Below, in pieces: positions 1-11,527 of a stretch of 64,000 bases of DNA. The first letter of the stretch is position 1. Every line of letters begins with the position of its first letter. This DNA is from Zygaena filipendulae. Its lineage: Eukaryota > Arthropoda > Insecta > Lepidoptera > Zygaenidae. The DNA lies in the NCBI GenBank assembly GCA_907165275.2, contig OU015669.1, positions 8,578,501-8,642,500 on the forward strand. Direction: 5' to 3'. The notes beneath the pieces were generated by a model that was not told the DNA's origin, ran no database searches, and saw only the letters and a program-made list of their open reading frames with translations. Position numbers and translations under genes: made by a program.

Positions 1-1132
1 TTTCGATTCTGGATTGACGAAGTAGGAAATTTTTGGAGTTGGTACATTATTAAAATTAATAAGTTACTGATAAAACTAATCTGAGTGAAGTGATGCCATC
101 AGCATATTAATCGTTTTTGGAACTCTGATTTGTATATTTGTTTGTCGGTATTTTTTTGAGTGCGCATTACTTATATTATGTCTTGACTTATAACATTTTG
201 AATACTTTGTATCTGGTTATATCAAAGAGTTTTAAGGAATTTCTATTCAAGTAAACGAAACCGTGGGAAAAGGGGAAAAGATAGCTGTAGCTGTAGTAAA
301 ATAAAGGTTTAAAACTCACATTGTTTAACAACAAACAAGTTCTCTAGAACTTCAATACCTATCTGTTTATCTTTTTGTTTATTTTAGCAATAAAAATAAT
401 TATGCGTATAATACTAAATAGTCAATTTCGGACGTCCCAAAATATAAAATATAATAAAACCTACCTGTTTTTACTTAGTTTATGACCACATGTAATCCGC
501 TACTTGTTTTTCGAGAGCAAAATTGCTCTAAGTTTCTTTGTCCGCTGACCGTCGGGGCTAGCGTTTGAATTTTCCACCGCCGAATCTAGGTACGAGCCAT
601 AAGTAGGTGCTTAACCATGAGTTGCATAAATGAACGCACATTATAGGAATGTTGCCGAGGCATGAAAATAAAAGTTTAATTTTTTTTTTTTTAGTTACGT
701 ACAGCCTAAATATTTTGCCAATATTTTTCACTTTCTACATGAAAAATTTAGTTAAAAAGCCTATTTTTAACAGTGGAAATTCACTGCGACATGTTGTGTA
801 ATAATTATGTGTCTTTTACCAATAAGACCGAATAAATAATAATAAATAATAAAGAAAATAATAATATCAGATGGTGAATTAACCATTTTACTTTTGATAG
901 ATTTTTCTTGACACTTTTCGTTTTCGTTTATGCGTAGGTACTTTCAGTACTATAATTCAATACTATTTTACCAAAACGGTATTAAATTTTATTATACGGC
1001 TGTAAAAAATACTCGTATATTAATCTGCATAGGTAATTGAATAAGTTTTTGTGACTAGATATAATAAAACTATACGGTTAATCTTATAAGTACCCTGATT
1101 GTCACTCATACATTATAATATTATTTTTCATT
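1..1132. other. AT-rich unique DNA
   Basis: No supported gene or complete element. Frames are short and stop-rich. Confidence 0.5.
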
Positions 1133-1482
1133 ACTCATACTCGGAAAGTAGGTCTGAATTACCTGAGAAGCGGGTTTAAAGTAACACTTTTCAGCCCTAG
1201 GGAGAATCGCTTTCAACTGACAGCTGGATACTGCAGAAACTCAAGTTTTTTTTATGTCATAGGGGGCATACTTACTGGCCAGTAGCACACCTAATGGTTG
1301 ATTTATGTAAAATAAAATTCACTCATTTTTTTCTTTAGCTAATTCCTATTTTTATTTTGACTTTCCTTGCATTCGTAATGAAAAGCACAGTGTTATTCTC
1401 GGGAGAAAGACTTATTCCCGGGCCAAATCCCGTCTCGGGACTAAATAAGTTACTTTCACCCCTAGGGTAACAATGTACTATT
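1133..1482 (+). mobile_element. Family C element, copy 1
   Basis: About 350 bp, starting ACTCATACTCGGAAAGTAGG and ending near AACAATGTACTATT. The reverse complement of almost all of it recurs at 36447-36820, which fixes both boundaries. It contains a sub-segment related to family B (TATGTCATAGGGGGCA). No reading frame. Class unknown. Confidence 0.7.
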
Positions 1483-1844
1483 GTTTAGTAACTCATGGTA
1501 GCGTTCCAATTTGCTGTACTATAGTAAATTGTTCGTAGGTATTTGAGATTGTAATACCGCTGTAATTTTGGACTCTTTACGGATCGTTTCGCGTAAATGC
1601 TCGTGTACTTTTCAAAGGTTCAAGTGGATGAAGATTGTCTCGAGTGCTTACTCGCAAAAATATATAAAATAAAACTAAGTAGATACCTGTTTTATCATAA
1701 AAAAATTCTGTATGAGTTTCGTTTAGTATGAATAATCCGCGTAGTCAGTTTCGAATATACTGAAATAGTTAAAAAAGTTTCTTGTAAAAATTATGCTCTT
1801 TGATTTAACACAATTCCTTATCCTGGTCTTTAGCGAACTTGACT

Positions 1845-1883
1845 TCTTCTCCAGGTGTCACGGGTTCGATCCCTGGAATCCCT
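1845..1883 (+). repeat. tRNA-like 3' half, SINE fragment
   Basis: GGGTTCGATCCC is a pol III box B/T-arm sequence with flanking CCAGG..CCTGG pairing. No matching 5' half is present, so this is a SINE fragment rather than a tRNA gene. It abuts a family A copy. Confidence 0.4.
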
Positions 1884-2001
1884 TCTAATATTATAAATGC
1901 AAAAGTAACTCTGTCTTTCTGACTGTCTGTTTGTTACGCATTCACGCCTTAACGGCTCAACGGCTCAACAGATCATCAAGAAATTTAGCATACACGTTGT
2001 C
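1884..2001 (-). repeat. Family A fragment
   Basis: Begins CTAATATTATAAATGC, runs through the conserved TTACGC..TTCACGCC and ATACACGTTGTC blocks, and stops before the CCGCGG end. Confidence 0.6.
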
Positions 2002-2308
2002 ATTCATTCATCTCCAATCTCCAACCTCTCATTCAATATACTTGTAGACGATAAAAATCTCATGTTACAGACGGAAAAATCTCAATTATACTCATATTTC
2101 TTCCTGACTTGCGTTGCTATGACGACCATGTCAATTAGAAACTAACAGACGGACTCACAAAAGACCGATGTCCATATAATGATCGGTATTATCCTCTCTG
2201 ACCACTTACCGGGTATTGTGTCCGGTGATTTGTGCCGTCAATAGGTTGCACTTGAGTTGGGATATTGTGTTGTGCTACATTCGCCATGTTTTGATACGTG
2301 GGTTATAC

Positions 2309-2400
2309 AGCGTGTCCCAAAAAATACGTACAAGCGGAAGCTTAAAGGTAACCGCATCATTGTTTCTTCCGCGATTTTTCGTAGTTTTCGCATTACGATA
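2309..2400. repeat. Possible transposon end ('CAGCGTGTCCC')
   Basis: ACAGCGTGTCCCAAAAAATA resembles the CAGGGTGTCCC-type ends seen again at 34115 and (inverted) 36928. No partner end was found. Confidence 0.25.
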
Positions 2401-2472
2401 TTTTATTTTCCGTTATAATTTGATTTTCAATCTGCGACTGATAAAATTGCTTTTCTTATGATTGTTGCGATT

Positions 2473-2763
2473 AATGCAAATGTGAGTTTATTTATTTGTT
2501 TGTTACGTTTTCACGCCTCAACGACTCAACCGATCGTAATGAAATTTTTCATACACTTTTTTTTTATGTCATAGGGGGCAAACGGGCAAGTGGTACACAT
2601 GATGGTAAGTGATTACCGCCGCCCATGGACATCTGCAACATCAGAAGGCTTGCAGGATTGCTTTGTCAAGGCTACAGAGAAGGAAATAGGCTTCTTTTTA
2701 TTGTGGACTTCCGTGGTAACTTTGAAATTTATACGTAGGTGAAAACGCAAGGAACGGCTAGTA
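2473..2763 (-). repeat. Family A copy interrupted by a family B insertion
   Basis: The 5' part runs to CATACAC (about 2562). The same element resumes near 2667 with CAAGGCTACAGAGAAGGA and ends GGAACGGCTAGTA. Removing the insert restores the usual spacing. Confidence 0.7.
2563..2667 (+). repeat. Family B short repeat, nested
   Basis: Poly(T), then TATGTCATAGGGGGCAAACG, GTAAGTGATTACCGCCGCCC and ATGGACATCTGCAACA. Inverted copies of the same unit are at 29362-29465 and 59098-59190. Confidence 0.6.
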
Positions 2764-3199
2764 GCTATACCTACTGTATAACTCCGAGCTCAGTTCATGA
2801 CAAAGTCCAATTTTAAAGGCACAAAATGTTAATCTCATTGCCTTTACACTGACTGTGACTGACTGATTTTGCGTTGCAAATGTACTTATCATGTAGATTT
2901 TCTATGGACATTATAATAAAAAAGAAGAATAAACATTTTTCTACTTGTCACTCTCGTTATTTATTCAGACCCACTAATAAACCTTAAGAACACGTCACAA
3001 GTACAAAATGTATTCGCCTTAATATAGTGACAATAAGAAAAGTGTTATTGGACGCATTCTTGGCACCGTCTTTATAGAAGTTTAGGTCTTTTAAATACTT
3101 ATTCATTTATTTATATTTTGGCAACAAACATACATCTTCTTTTTTACAATATGTCATATTACTATACATATAAAAAATTATACAGTATACAGTATAAAT

Positions 3200-3434
3200 G
3201 GACGCAGATAAGCAATAACATGTTAACCCACAATACTAAGTTATTGATTCAAAACGCTTTATTGAGAGTTATAGACCGTTTTTTAATTATGTGTTTACCT
3301 TATTACATTGTTTAAATACCAAAAAACATTTAAACATAAAAAAATGCTGAAACAAAATCACGATACGATTTTAAAACACGATTTATTCAAAATTTCTCCA
3401 ATGTGGGTTAACACACTATTGCTTATCTATGTCC
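3200..3434 (+). mobile_element. 235-bp MITE, copy 1
   Basis: Exactly 235 bp with imperfect inverted termini: GGACGCAGATAAGCAATAAC at the left and the complement of GGACATAGATAAGCAATAGT at the right. Flanked by AAAT on both sides (3196-3199, 3435-3438), a 4-bp target duplication. No coding capacity; the short frame across it is meaningless. Confidence 0.9.
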
Positions 3435-4006
3435 AAATGAGAGATGGCACATAAGTTATCATCGCTGCCATAGGCACTTGCCCAATGCCCACTCATTCTC
3501 ACGAACCGTTACATACTTAAATTACATTTCTTAAATTACTTGCATATACATATTATGTACTTATTGTTACAAATTTTGTCTATTCACTTTTACATTATTA
3601 TAATATAATGATTTACCTCTTGGGTATAGCAATTAACATAGGAACAAAAAACTAATGCACTCACACCGCCACAAACTAACTTATAACTTAGAAAATTACG
3701 TATTTATGTAGGTATAGAACTTATTCGTCGGCATTAATGATAAATATTAGGGCGTGATCACAAGACGATCATTTAAAAAGGGTGTCGACACACATCCGAC
3801 TGAGATGGATCGCGGGCCGGAACGGGAAATGGTGTCGCTTCAATGGCAGAGCTACTCTTAACAGATTCATTTTTCATTCACAATGAATAGACATTATAAA
3901 GACAGGCTTTAACCATAGTAGGTACCTACTATGTTTATCGTCCGAAATTCAAGTTCCCTTATGAACTAAATAGAATGCGACTGAGATGTATCAAATAGTT
4001 CTTTAA

Positions 4007-4377
4007 CCCTTTCTACCGCCAGCCGTGTTATCACAGCCCTGTACAGTGTACACACTACACATGCTCCTGGGACCTAGCACGAATTTTTACGATCTCGTCA
4101 TTTCGATATCGTCGTAAGGTCAAAGCGTTTTTTTGAATGGAAAATGAACAACGCCATCTATCCAGCGTTGTTCATTTTCCATAGAACGTTTGTTCGATAC
4201 AGAAACCTAATATTATGATACGAACAAACCACTGTTCTGACTTTAATATATTTTATTAGATTTAATGATCGGTTTTTAGCATTCTCAACATAAGGAGAAA
4301 TCATGCCTAAAGCGTGTGGCAGTAGAGTGGAGAGAGTAGAGGTAAGTTAAGGCTGCCAAACCATGGTGGTTAAAGGG
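4007..4377. mobile_element. piggyBac-like MITE flanked by TTAA
   Basis: Lies between TTAA at 4003-4006 and TTAA at 4378-4381. Termini are CCCTTTCTACCGCC and GGTGGTTAAAGGG, i.e. CCCTTT..AAAGGG ends. TTAA duplication with a CCC terminus is the piggyBac signature. An internal 18-bp perfect inverted repeat (4137-4154 with 4165-4182) forms a strong hairpin. No transposase frame. Confidence 0.75.
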
Positions 4378-4397
4378 TTAAAATTTTTCATTTTTTA

Positions 4398-4600
4398 CTA
4401 GCTGTTCCCCGCGGTTTCACCTGCATTAATTTTGAAGTTTTCGCAGGAATTCCGGGATAAAAAGTACCCCATGTCTTTCTCCGTACTCCTCACAATGTGC
4501 ATGCAAAATTTCATGACGATCAGTTGAGCCGTTAAGGCGTGAAAGCGTTACAGACAGACAGACAGACGGAGTTACTTTCGCATTTATAATATTACTAGGG
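4398..4600 (+). repeat. Family A copy, full length
   Basis: CTAGCTGTTCCCCGCGGTTT at the start, a CAGA run in the middle, TTATAATATTACTAGGG at the end. It lies 16 bases after the right TTAA of the piggyBac-like MITE. Confidence 0.75.
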
Positions 4601-4754
4601 ATAAACTCTTCGAAATGACCTTGAGAACTCTTTATTTCGAGAGGAAAGGTAGAATTTCAAGTTTTTTTGACAATAAATGGTTTTTTATTTTTTTATTTAA
4701 CACCGGGTGAATCTCCTTCTCCTTCGGGAACTCTAAAAAGCCTCCTTTGTCACG

Positions 4755-4860
4755 CAGGAATTCGCTTTCAACCAGTGTAAGAATTTTTAGAATCGGTTCA
4801 GTAGATCCAGAAATTACCTACTCCCTACATCTAAATTCACAAACTTACAAAGCTGGTCTA
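4755..4860 (+). repeat. Family A fragment, diverged
   Basis: Retains GAATTTTTAGAATCGGTTCA, GTAGATCCAGAAATTACC and the TTCACAAACTTACAAA tail, but lacks the CCGCGG head. Confidence 0.4.
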
Positions 4861-5870
4861 GATTTGACGAAAGATTATTTTACAACAAAATCTTACATAT
4901 TTTATACTGTAGTAGAGACTTACCTATCACCTAGACAGAGGTAATGATCCAAATAGACAAATGAAGCGAAACGGTACAGAGCTTATTCAGTTATTGGCAC
5001 GGTTTCAAATTCCATGGAGAAAAATCTCATTTATAATACATTTATTTGTTTGAAAAATGAAAGATAGATTTGTTAAAAAACACAATGGAATAGAAATGAT
5101 AACATTGAATTCGCATATTCTATAAAACCAAACTATAACTATACTTAAATGGACGCGTCTGTAATTAGGTAAACATTTGTGAACGAAGCCGCGAGCTAGC
5201 TAATATGCAGCCATTATCTCTTTAAGAATTTACCTAAATCTGTCATAATAGTTTATTTAAAAAAATATCTAAAAACACTGTTTAACAGGTTCAATAGATA
5301 CTTTAGCTATGTGTTTTTATGGAACTTTTTGATTTGATTGATCAAGATTTTAAAATAAACAACCTAATTTCTAATTCTACGCAAAATAAATACCTATAGT
5401 TGATTTAGCCGTTAAAATGATATTTTAACACATTCAGACTTAGACCTACCTTATATTAGTAGGATGAAAAGACATTTTGGGAAACAAAACCCGTCCCATT
5501 TCTTGCATACATTTGAAAGCACAGAACAAATCTTATCTCCGCTGAAACGTATCCAAGAACGAATAAATCAAATGAATTAGGAAGAGCCGACAGCGTCTGC
5601 GATTAGCAAGTTGTCGTGATAAATACCTACATGGTATAAGGAGGGACAGAGAGAGAAGTTGAGTGTGAGAAAAGGATGGCGTTGGAAATAATTATACTTT
5701 AATCCGTGAGTCATAAATCAAGAGAGCAGCTACTTAGCACACGATTAGCATTGAACAAGAGGGTGTAAATCATTGTGGCACTCCGGCCCTCCCACTTGAG
5801 TGTGTTGTTGCTGTCTTGTGTGCAAATTCAGATAGGTATATAATATTAGCTATTATATTATAGCTATAAT
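4861..5870. other. Unique AT-rich DNA
   Basis: No supported gene. A somewhat GC-richer patch (about 5590-5820) carries no convincing frame. Confidence 0.4.
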
Positions 5871-5879
5871 ATTGTCGTA

Positions 5880-5930
5880 ACAAATAAAGTTTATTTCATT
5901 TCATTTCATTTTCATTTCTATTATTTCGAG
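5880..5930 (+). repeat. (TTTCA)n-rich tract, probable LINE 3' tail
   Basis: AATAAAGTTTATTTCATTTC and following repeats resemble the microsatellite tail of a truncated non-LTR retroelement. It abuts the family A fragment that follows. Confidence 0.4.
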
Positions 5931-6088
5931 TAATATAAGATGTGAATGTGAGTTTGTTTGCCAATCTTTCACGCCTTAACTACTTAACCGACTATCGCGA
6001 ATTTTGCACAAACATTGTCAGGAGTGCAGCAAATGATAACATTCCACATTCCACATTCTAATCCAGAATTTCCGTGGGAACTTCACAG
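5931..6088 (-). repeat. Family A fragment
   Basis: GTGAATGTGAGTTTGTTTGC to TTCCGTGGGAACTTCAC, with a private insertion in the middle. Confidence 0.5.
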
Positions 6089-6647
6089 TTAAAAGCTTGA
6101 ATTGTGATTATAAAATTTCCCACTGAAGACCCATTTTCGTTTACTCATTCACACTTCTTTAATCTAAAGAAATATTCCATAACAAAACCCAACGGTATCT
6201 CTATAGCTGTTAATATAACGTTTTTTTGTTCGCCATTCTTAGTTTGTCTCGTGGTAAATGGTCAAAGCAAACAGCGGTGCTGTACGCTTCCAAGCCATTA
6301 CACCGGTACACGAATGTTAGCACAGACCGAGTTTACGAGCTCCGCGAAAATCTGATACGGACAACGTCCACCTTCGATTGTTGTTACTGTTGCTGTCACT
6401 AGTATTAGATACTAGTCGATCCCTCACGGCATGATACAAAAGTACCTCATGTCACTCAGAAACATTGTAGTTTTCTATAAGTTGAATAATTTTTAAAATC
6501 GTTTAAGTAGTTTTTATCAAAGTCATCATCAGAGTTAGATAAGAAATAATTAATATCAATATTTCTATGTACGTGCATTACTTGTGTTAGCATAAAAAAT
6601 TTAATTCGGTAATACTTACTCTAGCTATTAAAAAAAAAAATAATAAC

Positions 6648-6853
6648 TATAGCTGTGCCCCGCGGTTTCACCCGCGGTAATTTCGGAGTTCTCGCGGGGA
6701 TTCCGGGATAAAAACTACCCTATGTCCTTTTCTGTACCCCTGAAAACGTGCATGCCAAATTTCATCCAAATCCGTTTAGCCGTTGCGTGATTGAGTAACA
6801 AACATCCAGACATCCAAACATCCACACTTTCACATTTATAATATTAGTAGGAT
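6648..6853 (+). repeat. Family A copy, full length
   Basis: AGCTGTGCCCCGCGGTTTCA to TTTATAATATTAGTAGGAT with the (CATCCAAA)n variant tail. One of the best-preserved copies. Confidence 0.8.
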
Positions 6854-7718
6854 TTTGAAGGTCATTTTCAACATTTTTAACTTAATATTTAAATAAAACC
6901 TTTGTCATTGTGACCTTTGACCTTGAATATCCTGACTCACGTATACGATGAGACTTAGATAACATAAAATATTATAAAACAATATTTATGCATGTATTTT
7001 TTAATTACTCGTACCTTTTAATACGAGATTTTGCTCACTTTGACTAGACTCAAGTACATTTAAAACCATGTTAGATGTTTTGAAAGAATTGCTACTAAGG
7101 TACTGAATACAATGTATTCAACGGGAATGCCACTTGATGTCTCTGTGCAGCGATTTAAGAAGACAAAGGGCAGTAAAACGGTTGATTGCACAACACAGCC
7201 GACCACAAGTCGTTGTTAACTAGAAGTTAGACTTCTTAACTGGGAACGATTTCATCAAGTTTTTAAGCAAATTTTACCTTTTGGCTTTCTTAAAAGTTTT
7301 TTTTTATATCAAGCAAATAAAACTAGCTTCTAAACATGATCGATACAACAAAATATTAAAGTTAATACAAAATAACATGAGAAATCACTGACCAATTTAG
7401 CTAATTACTTTTCTGTAGTGTTCGTTATTACCTACCTACATATTACAACACCTAGATATAACGACATGGATTGCATGAAAGAAATTTTTTGGAAGATCCA
7501 TATTTTTTGTTACATAAAACTCACTGACTAAATAAAAATTTCGAAAAAGATTTAAGACAGCTTGATTTGGCAATCAGTTAAGAAACAATTAATTTTTGTC
7601 CCGGAGTTTCTGCGGAAATAAATATTTAGGTACGTGAGACAAGAAAGAAAAGAAAAAATAAAACGGACTCCAATTAAACATTTGCTTTAAACTATTCGTG
7701 ATATTTATCTAGAAACTA
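6854..7718. other. Unique AT-rich DNA
   Basis: No supported gene, RNA or element. Confidence 0.4.
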
Positions 7719-7926
7719 AGTAGCTGTGCCCCGCGGTTTCATCCGCATTAATTTCGGAGATCCCGCCGGAATTCCGGAATAAAAAGTACCCTAAGTTAAT
7801 CTGATGTATAAGCTATATTATTGTAAAGTTTCATTAAAATCGATTCAGTAGTTTTCGCGTGAAAGAGTAACAAACATGCATACATGCAAACACACAAACT
7901 TTCGCATTTATAATATAAGTATGGAT
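7719..7926 (+). repeat. Family A copy, full length
   Basis: AGCTGTGCCCCGCGGTTTCA to TTCGCATTTATAATATAAGT, of the sub-type with the AAAATCGATTCAGTAGTTTT middle. Confidence 0.75.
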
Positions 7927-8137
7927 AATAGTAAGGATTCAGTAAACCAGTACCTAACTATAGACAATAGTTAGGCACGACGCAGCAGAACGTGATTAGT
8001 TTGCAGTGTGCACTGGCGCTATCGGCGAGACAATTATTTTCTACTCAACCGTGTGCGCCCCGCCTTACATAGATCCACATCACTATAGCGCGATGTGTTT
8101 ATGCAAAAAAAAACAATTTGTGTTCATTTTGATATTT

Positions 8138-8372
8138 GGACAAAGATAAGCAATAGTGTGTTAGCCCACACTGGAGAAATTTTGAGTAAATCGTGTTTTA
8201 AAATTATAGCGCCATTTTCTGTCAACATTTTTTATTTTCAATATTTAGTTACATACTTAAACAATGTAATAAGGCAAACACATAATTAAAAAACGTTCCC
8301 TAACTCTCAATAAATCATTCTGAATAGGTAACTTAATTTTGTGGGTTAACATATTATTGCTTATCTGCGTCC
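8138..8372 (-). mobile_element. 235-bp MITE, copy 2 (inverted)
   Basis: Exactly 235 bp and inverted relative to copies at 3200 and 9666. Flanked by ATTT (8134-8137, 8373-8376), a different 4-bp duplication from the other copies, so an independent insertion. Confidence 0.9.
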
Positions 8373-8444
8373 ATTTAGAAGTTTTAACATTTAATACCAT
8401 TTCGTATATGAGAGATGGGATATAACTAATATTTTATTCGTGTT

Positions 8445-8805
8445 AACTTTGAACTTAGGGGTACTCCTTATAGTACTGCACACTAATTTCGTGATTTTTT
8501 TACCCTTTCCCCGTCATTGTTGTGACACATTGTGTGACGTCACAAATTTGGCAATTTTAGATCTACCAACAAAACAATTTAAAACTTAGTTCAGCAACAA
8601 AACAATTGAAACCTTATGCCCCATACAGATAGAGTTTAATTTTCGTTAATAGTTAAAATTTGGCATGTCACACTTAGATTATAAGGTTTTAAAATGTGAC
8701 GTCACGAAACTTAGGACCCCACCCACCCCTTGTCACAAAATGTCACACTTCGTCGACCCCCTCTTCAACTTAACGTGTGACGTATTTTATGGATGATCCC
8801 GTAGC
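8445..8805. repeat. TGTGACGTCAC-containing repeat remnant
   Basis: Carries GTGTGACGTCACAAATTTGG and AATGTGACGTCACGAAAC, then a C-rich block with TTGTCACAAAATGTCACAC. It resembles a dispersed lepidopteran repeat remembered by its 'ccccttgtcaca' block; class unknown. Confidence 0.4.
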
Positions 8806-8874
8806 CAAAAATAAATACGTAATATTATAGTAAAAAAAATCTATGATATTTTAATTCCAAAGGAATCGTATATA

Positions 8875-8999
8875 GTGAGTGGGGGGAAGATAAACAACGG
8901 GGTAACACAAAAAATCGTCCATCACGATCTGGCGTGATGAAAGATTTTTTGTGTTGCCCCGTACTCATCTTCCTTCTCACTCATCTTCCCCCCACTCAC
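8875..8999. mobile_element. 125-bp fold-back element
   Basis: The left arm (8875-8916, GTGAGTGGGGGGAAGATAAA and on) is complementary to the right arm (about 8943-8999). The right arm repeats CTCATCTTCC, giving an imperfect duplication near its outer end. The loop contains a smaller hairpin (CATCACG..CGTGATG). No frame. Confidence 0.65.
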
Positions 9000-9420
9000 C
9001 TTACCTACATTTGATATGTAAAATAAGGAAATATTTTTAATACCTTTAAAGCATTGTTTTTTTTTAGCGATTGGAATTGGAACTTTTATAAAACTACTTT
9101 TTACTTTATATCTACTCCGAATTTTTATTATATAATTAAATATCTAGGTATAAATTCACAATATTTTTTGTTATTTATTATTTTAATTAAAAATGGCATG
9201 ATTTTGCATAATACCATCATGCCCTATTGGTTAAATGCAAATCCGTAATAATCCATTAGTGCCCTTGCATACAGAGCTACATAACTGAATGTACGTGAAT
9301 AATTATATGTATTGAAGGGATACTAAATCTATATTTATTTACCTATTTGTTTGGTGAAAAAAATAAATTGTGGTCATTAAAGGACACGACAATAAATACC
9401 TTATTTACTTTATAGACAAA

Positions 9421-9648
9421 CTAGCCGTCCCCGCGGTTTCACCCGCGGTAATTTCCAAGTTCCCGCGGGAAATTCGGGATAAAAAGTACCCAATGTCACT
9501 CAGGATTACCGTAGCTTTCTACAAGTGAAAGAATTTTCAAAACTGGTTCAGTAGATCCACCACTACAACGTCACAAACCCACAAATTCTCAATTCACAAA
9601 CTCAAAATGAACCAACTCATAAACTTTAGCTGTTTATAATATTAGTAC
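9421..9648 (+). repeat. Family A copy, full length
   Basis: CCCCGCGGTTTCACCCGCGG at the head, TTTATAATATTAGTACAT at the tail. It ends just before the MITE at 9666. Confidence 0.75.
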
Positions 9649-9665
9649 ATAGTAGATATATATAT

Positions 9666-9900
9666 GGACGCAGATAAGCAATAACATGTTAACCCACAAA
9701 ACAAAGTTATTGATTCAGAACGATTTATTGAGAGTTAGAGAACGTTTTTTAATTATGTGTTTAACTTATTACATTGTTTAAATATGTAACTAGATATTGA
9801 ACATAAAAATTTTGAAAACCTTTGTCGCTATAATTTTAAAACTTTAATTTACTCAAAATTTCTCCAGTGTGGGTTAACACACTATTACTTATCTATGTCC
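9666..9900 (+). mobile_element. 235-bp MITE, copy 3
   Basis: Exactly 235 bp, flanked by ATAT (9662-9665, 9901-9904). The terminal repeats align over 34 bases with six mismatches, all transitions. Confidence 0.9.
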
Positions 9901-10300
9901 ATATTATATCAGCTATTGAAGATATAGTTTTTTGGTTTTTTTTTCAATACCTTTGAAACTTAGCAGACCAGCAGTACACTAACAAGATTCTTATTTCAAT
10001 TCTTTTAACGTATAGGATTTTAAGCACAGGATTGAAAGATGATGGTTACGTGATGGGATATCCTACATACAAATTAGATTTGAATGCCTCAAACATAAAA
10101 AGTGGTAATGCCTGAAAATCCTATTAAGTAGGTAGTGCAAGAATAGTAGGGATTTTTTACTAGAGATAAAGCGCTAAAGCGCTGATGCTCAGAAAAATGT
10201 TTTTCAAGTTGTTACTGAATTTTTACACATTTTGAACATTGCTCGCTAATATTTTACTCGTATCGCGCAAAAACAAGTTTACCTGTCTGAATATTTGAGT

Positions 10301-10552
10301 AAATGTGAATGTGAGTTTGTTTGTTTGTTACGTTTTCAAGCCTTAACTGCTCAAGCGATCATCATGAAATTTTGCGTACACGTTGTCAGAGGTACAAAGA
10401 AGGACATAGGGTAATTTTTATCCCGAATTTCCCGTAAGAACTCCAAAATTTACGCCATTGAAATCTCATGAAATTTTGCATACACATTGTCAGGGGTACA
10501 GATAAAGACATAGGGTACATTGTATCCCGGAATTCGGCGGGAATAGCTAGTA
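10301..10552 (-). repeat. Family A copy with internal duplication
   Basis: The block from CATGAAATTTTGC through GACATAGGGTA occurs twice (about 10363-10411 and 10468-10520). The element ends CGGGAATAGCTAG. Confidence 0.65.
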
Positions 10553-11178
10553 TTACATAAACCCACTGGGTTTGCGTGTCTAGACTGTATAAAAAACTAT
10601 GTACCTACTTTTCTTTTGAATAAAAAAAAAAAAATTTGACAGTTTAAAAAACAGCGCTGCAGCGCTCCATTTCGCCACGATAAATTAATAACGTATTAGT
10701 TTCACTATTTTCAATTAAAAGCCGGGTAGTTAGGGGAGAGTGGAACAATGTGCCGTGGTAATGGAACGATAATCCAGTTAGCCAGTCATCAGGGAGTGAT
10801 TGGGCTCTGATGACTGGAGGAAAATGACTGCTGTAATCTTTTTAATACCGTCTGGTGGGTACAGACGGCGAAAGTGAAAATTTTTCATGATGGCGTCCTG
10901 TTGTCGCATTTACGAGTCAAGTTTCGAATTGTCAAAACTCCTCTTGTCTATGAAAGTGTTGGTATAGGTATTGTTAACTGTCTGAAGCCCCTGGCTCTAC
11001 TCGCGTGGCATTCGAAAGTACCTATGCTGGCGACAATTTACTTTTCAAGTCTCAAATAATCGTAACTAGTTTCCGTGAACTGAAATTCAGAAATTCCATT
11101 CGGTTTAGTAGTTATTGTATGATGCAAGGACAGAAAAAAACATTGGTTAAGATTCTACTAGCAATATACTTAGTGAAT
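10553..11178. other. Mostly unique DNA with a short hairpin
   Basis: CCAGTCATCAG / CTGATGACTGG forms an 11-bp stem at about 10778-10820, in a patch beginning GGGGAGAGTGGAACAATGTG. No gene. Confidence 0.35.
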
Positions 11179-11389
11179 CTATACTAATATTATAAAGAGG
11201 AAAGGTTTGTATGTAAGTATGTTTGTAACGAATTGGCTCAAAAAGTACTGGACCGATTTTAAAAATACTTTCACCATTTGAATGAAATGAAATTTAAATA
11301 CATTTTGACTGATAAATATAGGCTATATTGTAATCCGGAATTCCCGCAGGAACTCTGAAGGTGAAAATGCGCGGAACAGCTATCTCTAG
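11179..11389 (-). repeat. Family A copy, diverged sub-type
   Basis: CTATACTAATATTATAAAGA to GCGCGGAACAGCTA, with AGTACTGGACCGATTTTAAA in the middle. Confidence 0.65.
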
Positions 11390-11527
11390 ATCCACTGAAC
11401 CGATTTTGAAAATTCTTTCACTTACAGGAAGCTACAGTGATGCTGAGTGACATAGGGTACTTTTTATCCTGGAATTCCCGCGAGAACTTCGAAATTGCCG
11501 CGGGTGAAACCGCGGGGAACAACTAGT
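11390..11527 (-). repeat. Family A copy, head-to-tail with the previous one
   Basis: TCTAGATCCACTGAACCGAT through GACATAGGGTACTTTTTATC to AACCGCGGGGAACAACTAGT. It lacks the AT-rich tail. Confidence 0.7.

Noticed and set aside
9054..9248. Hydrophobic 64-codon frame resembling a membrane peptide
   Set aside because: Poly-T-rich DNA, no ATG of quality and no splice context; Phe/Ile/Tyr content follows from base composition.
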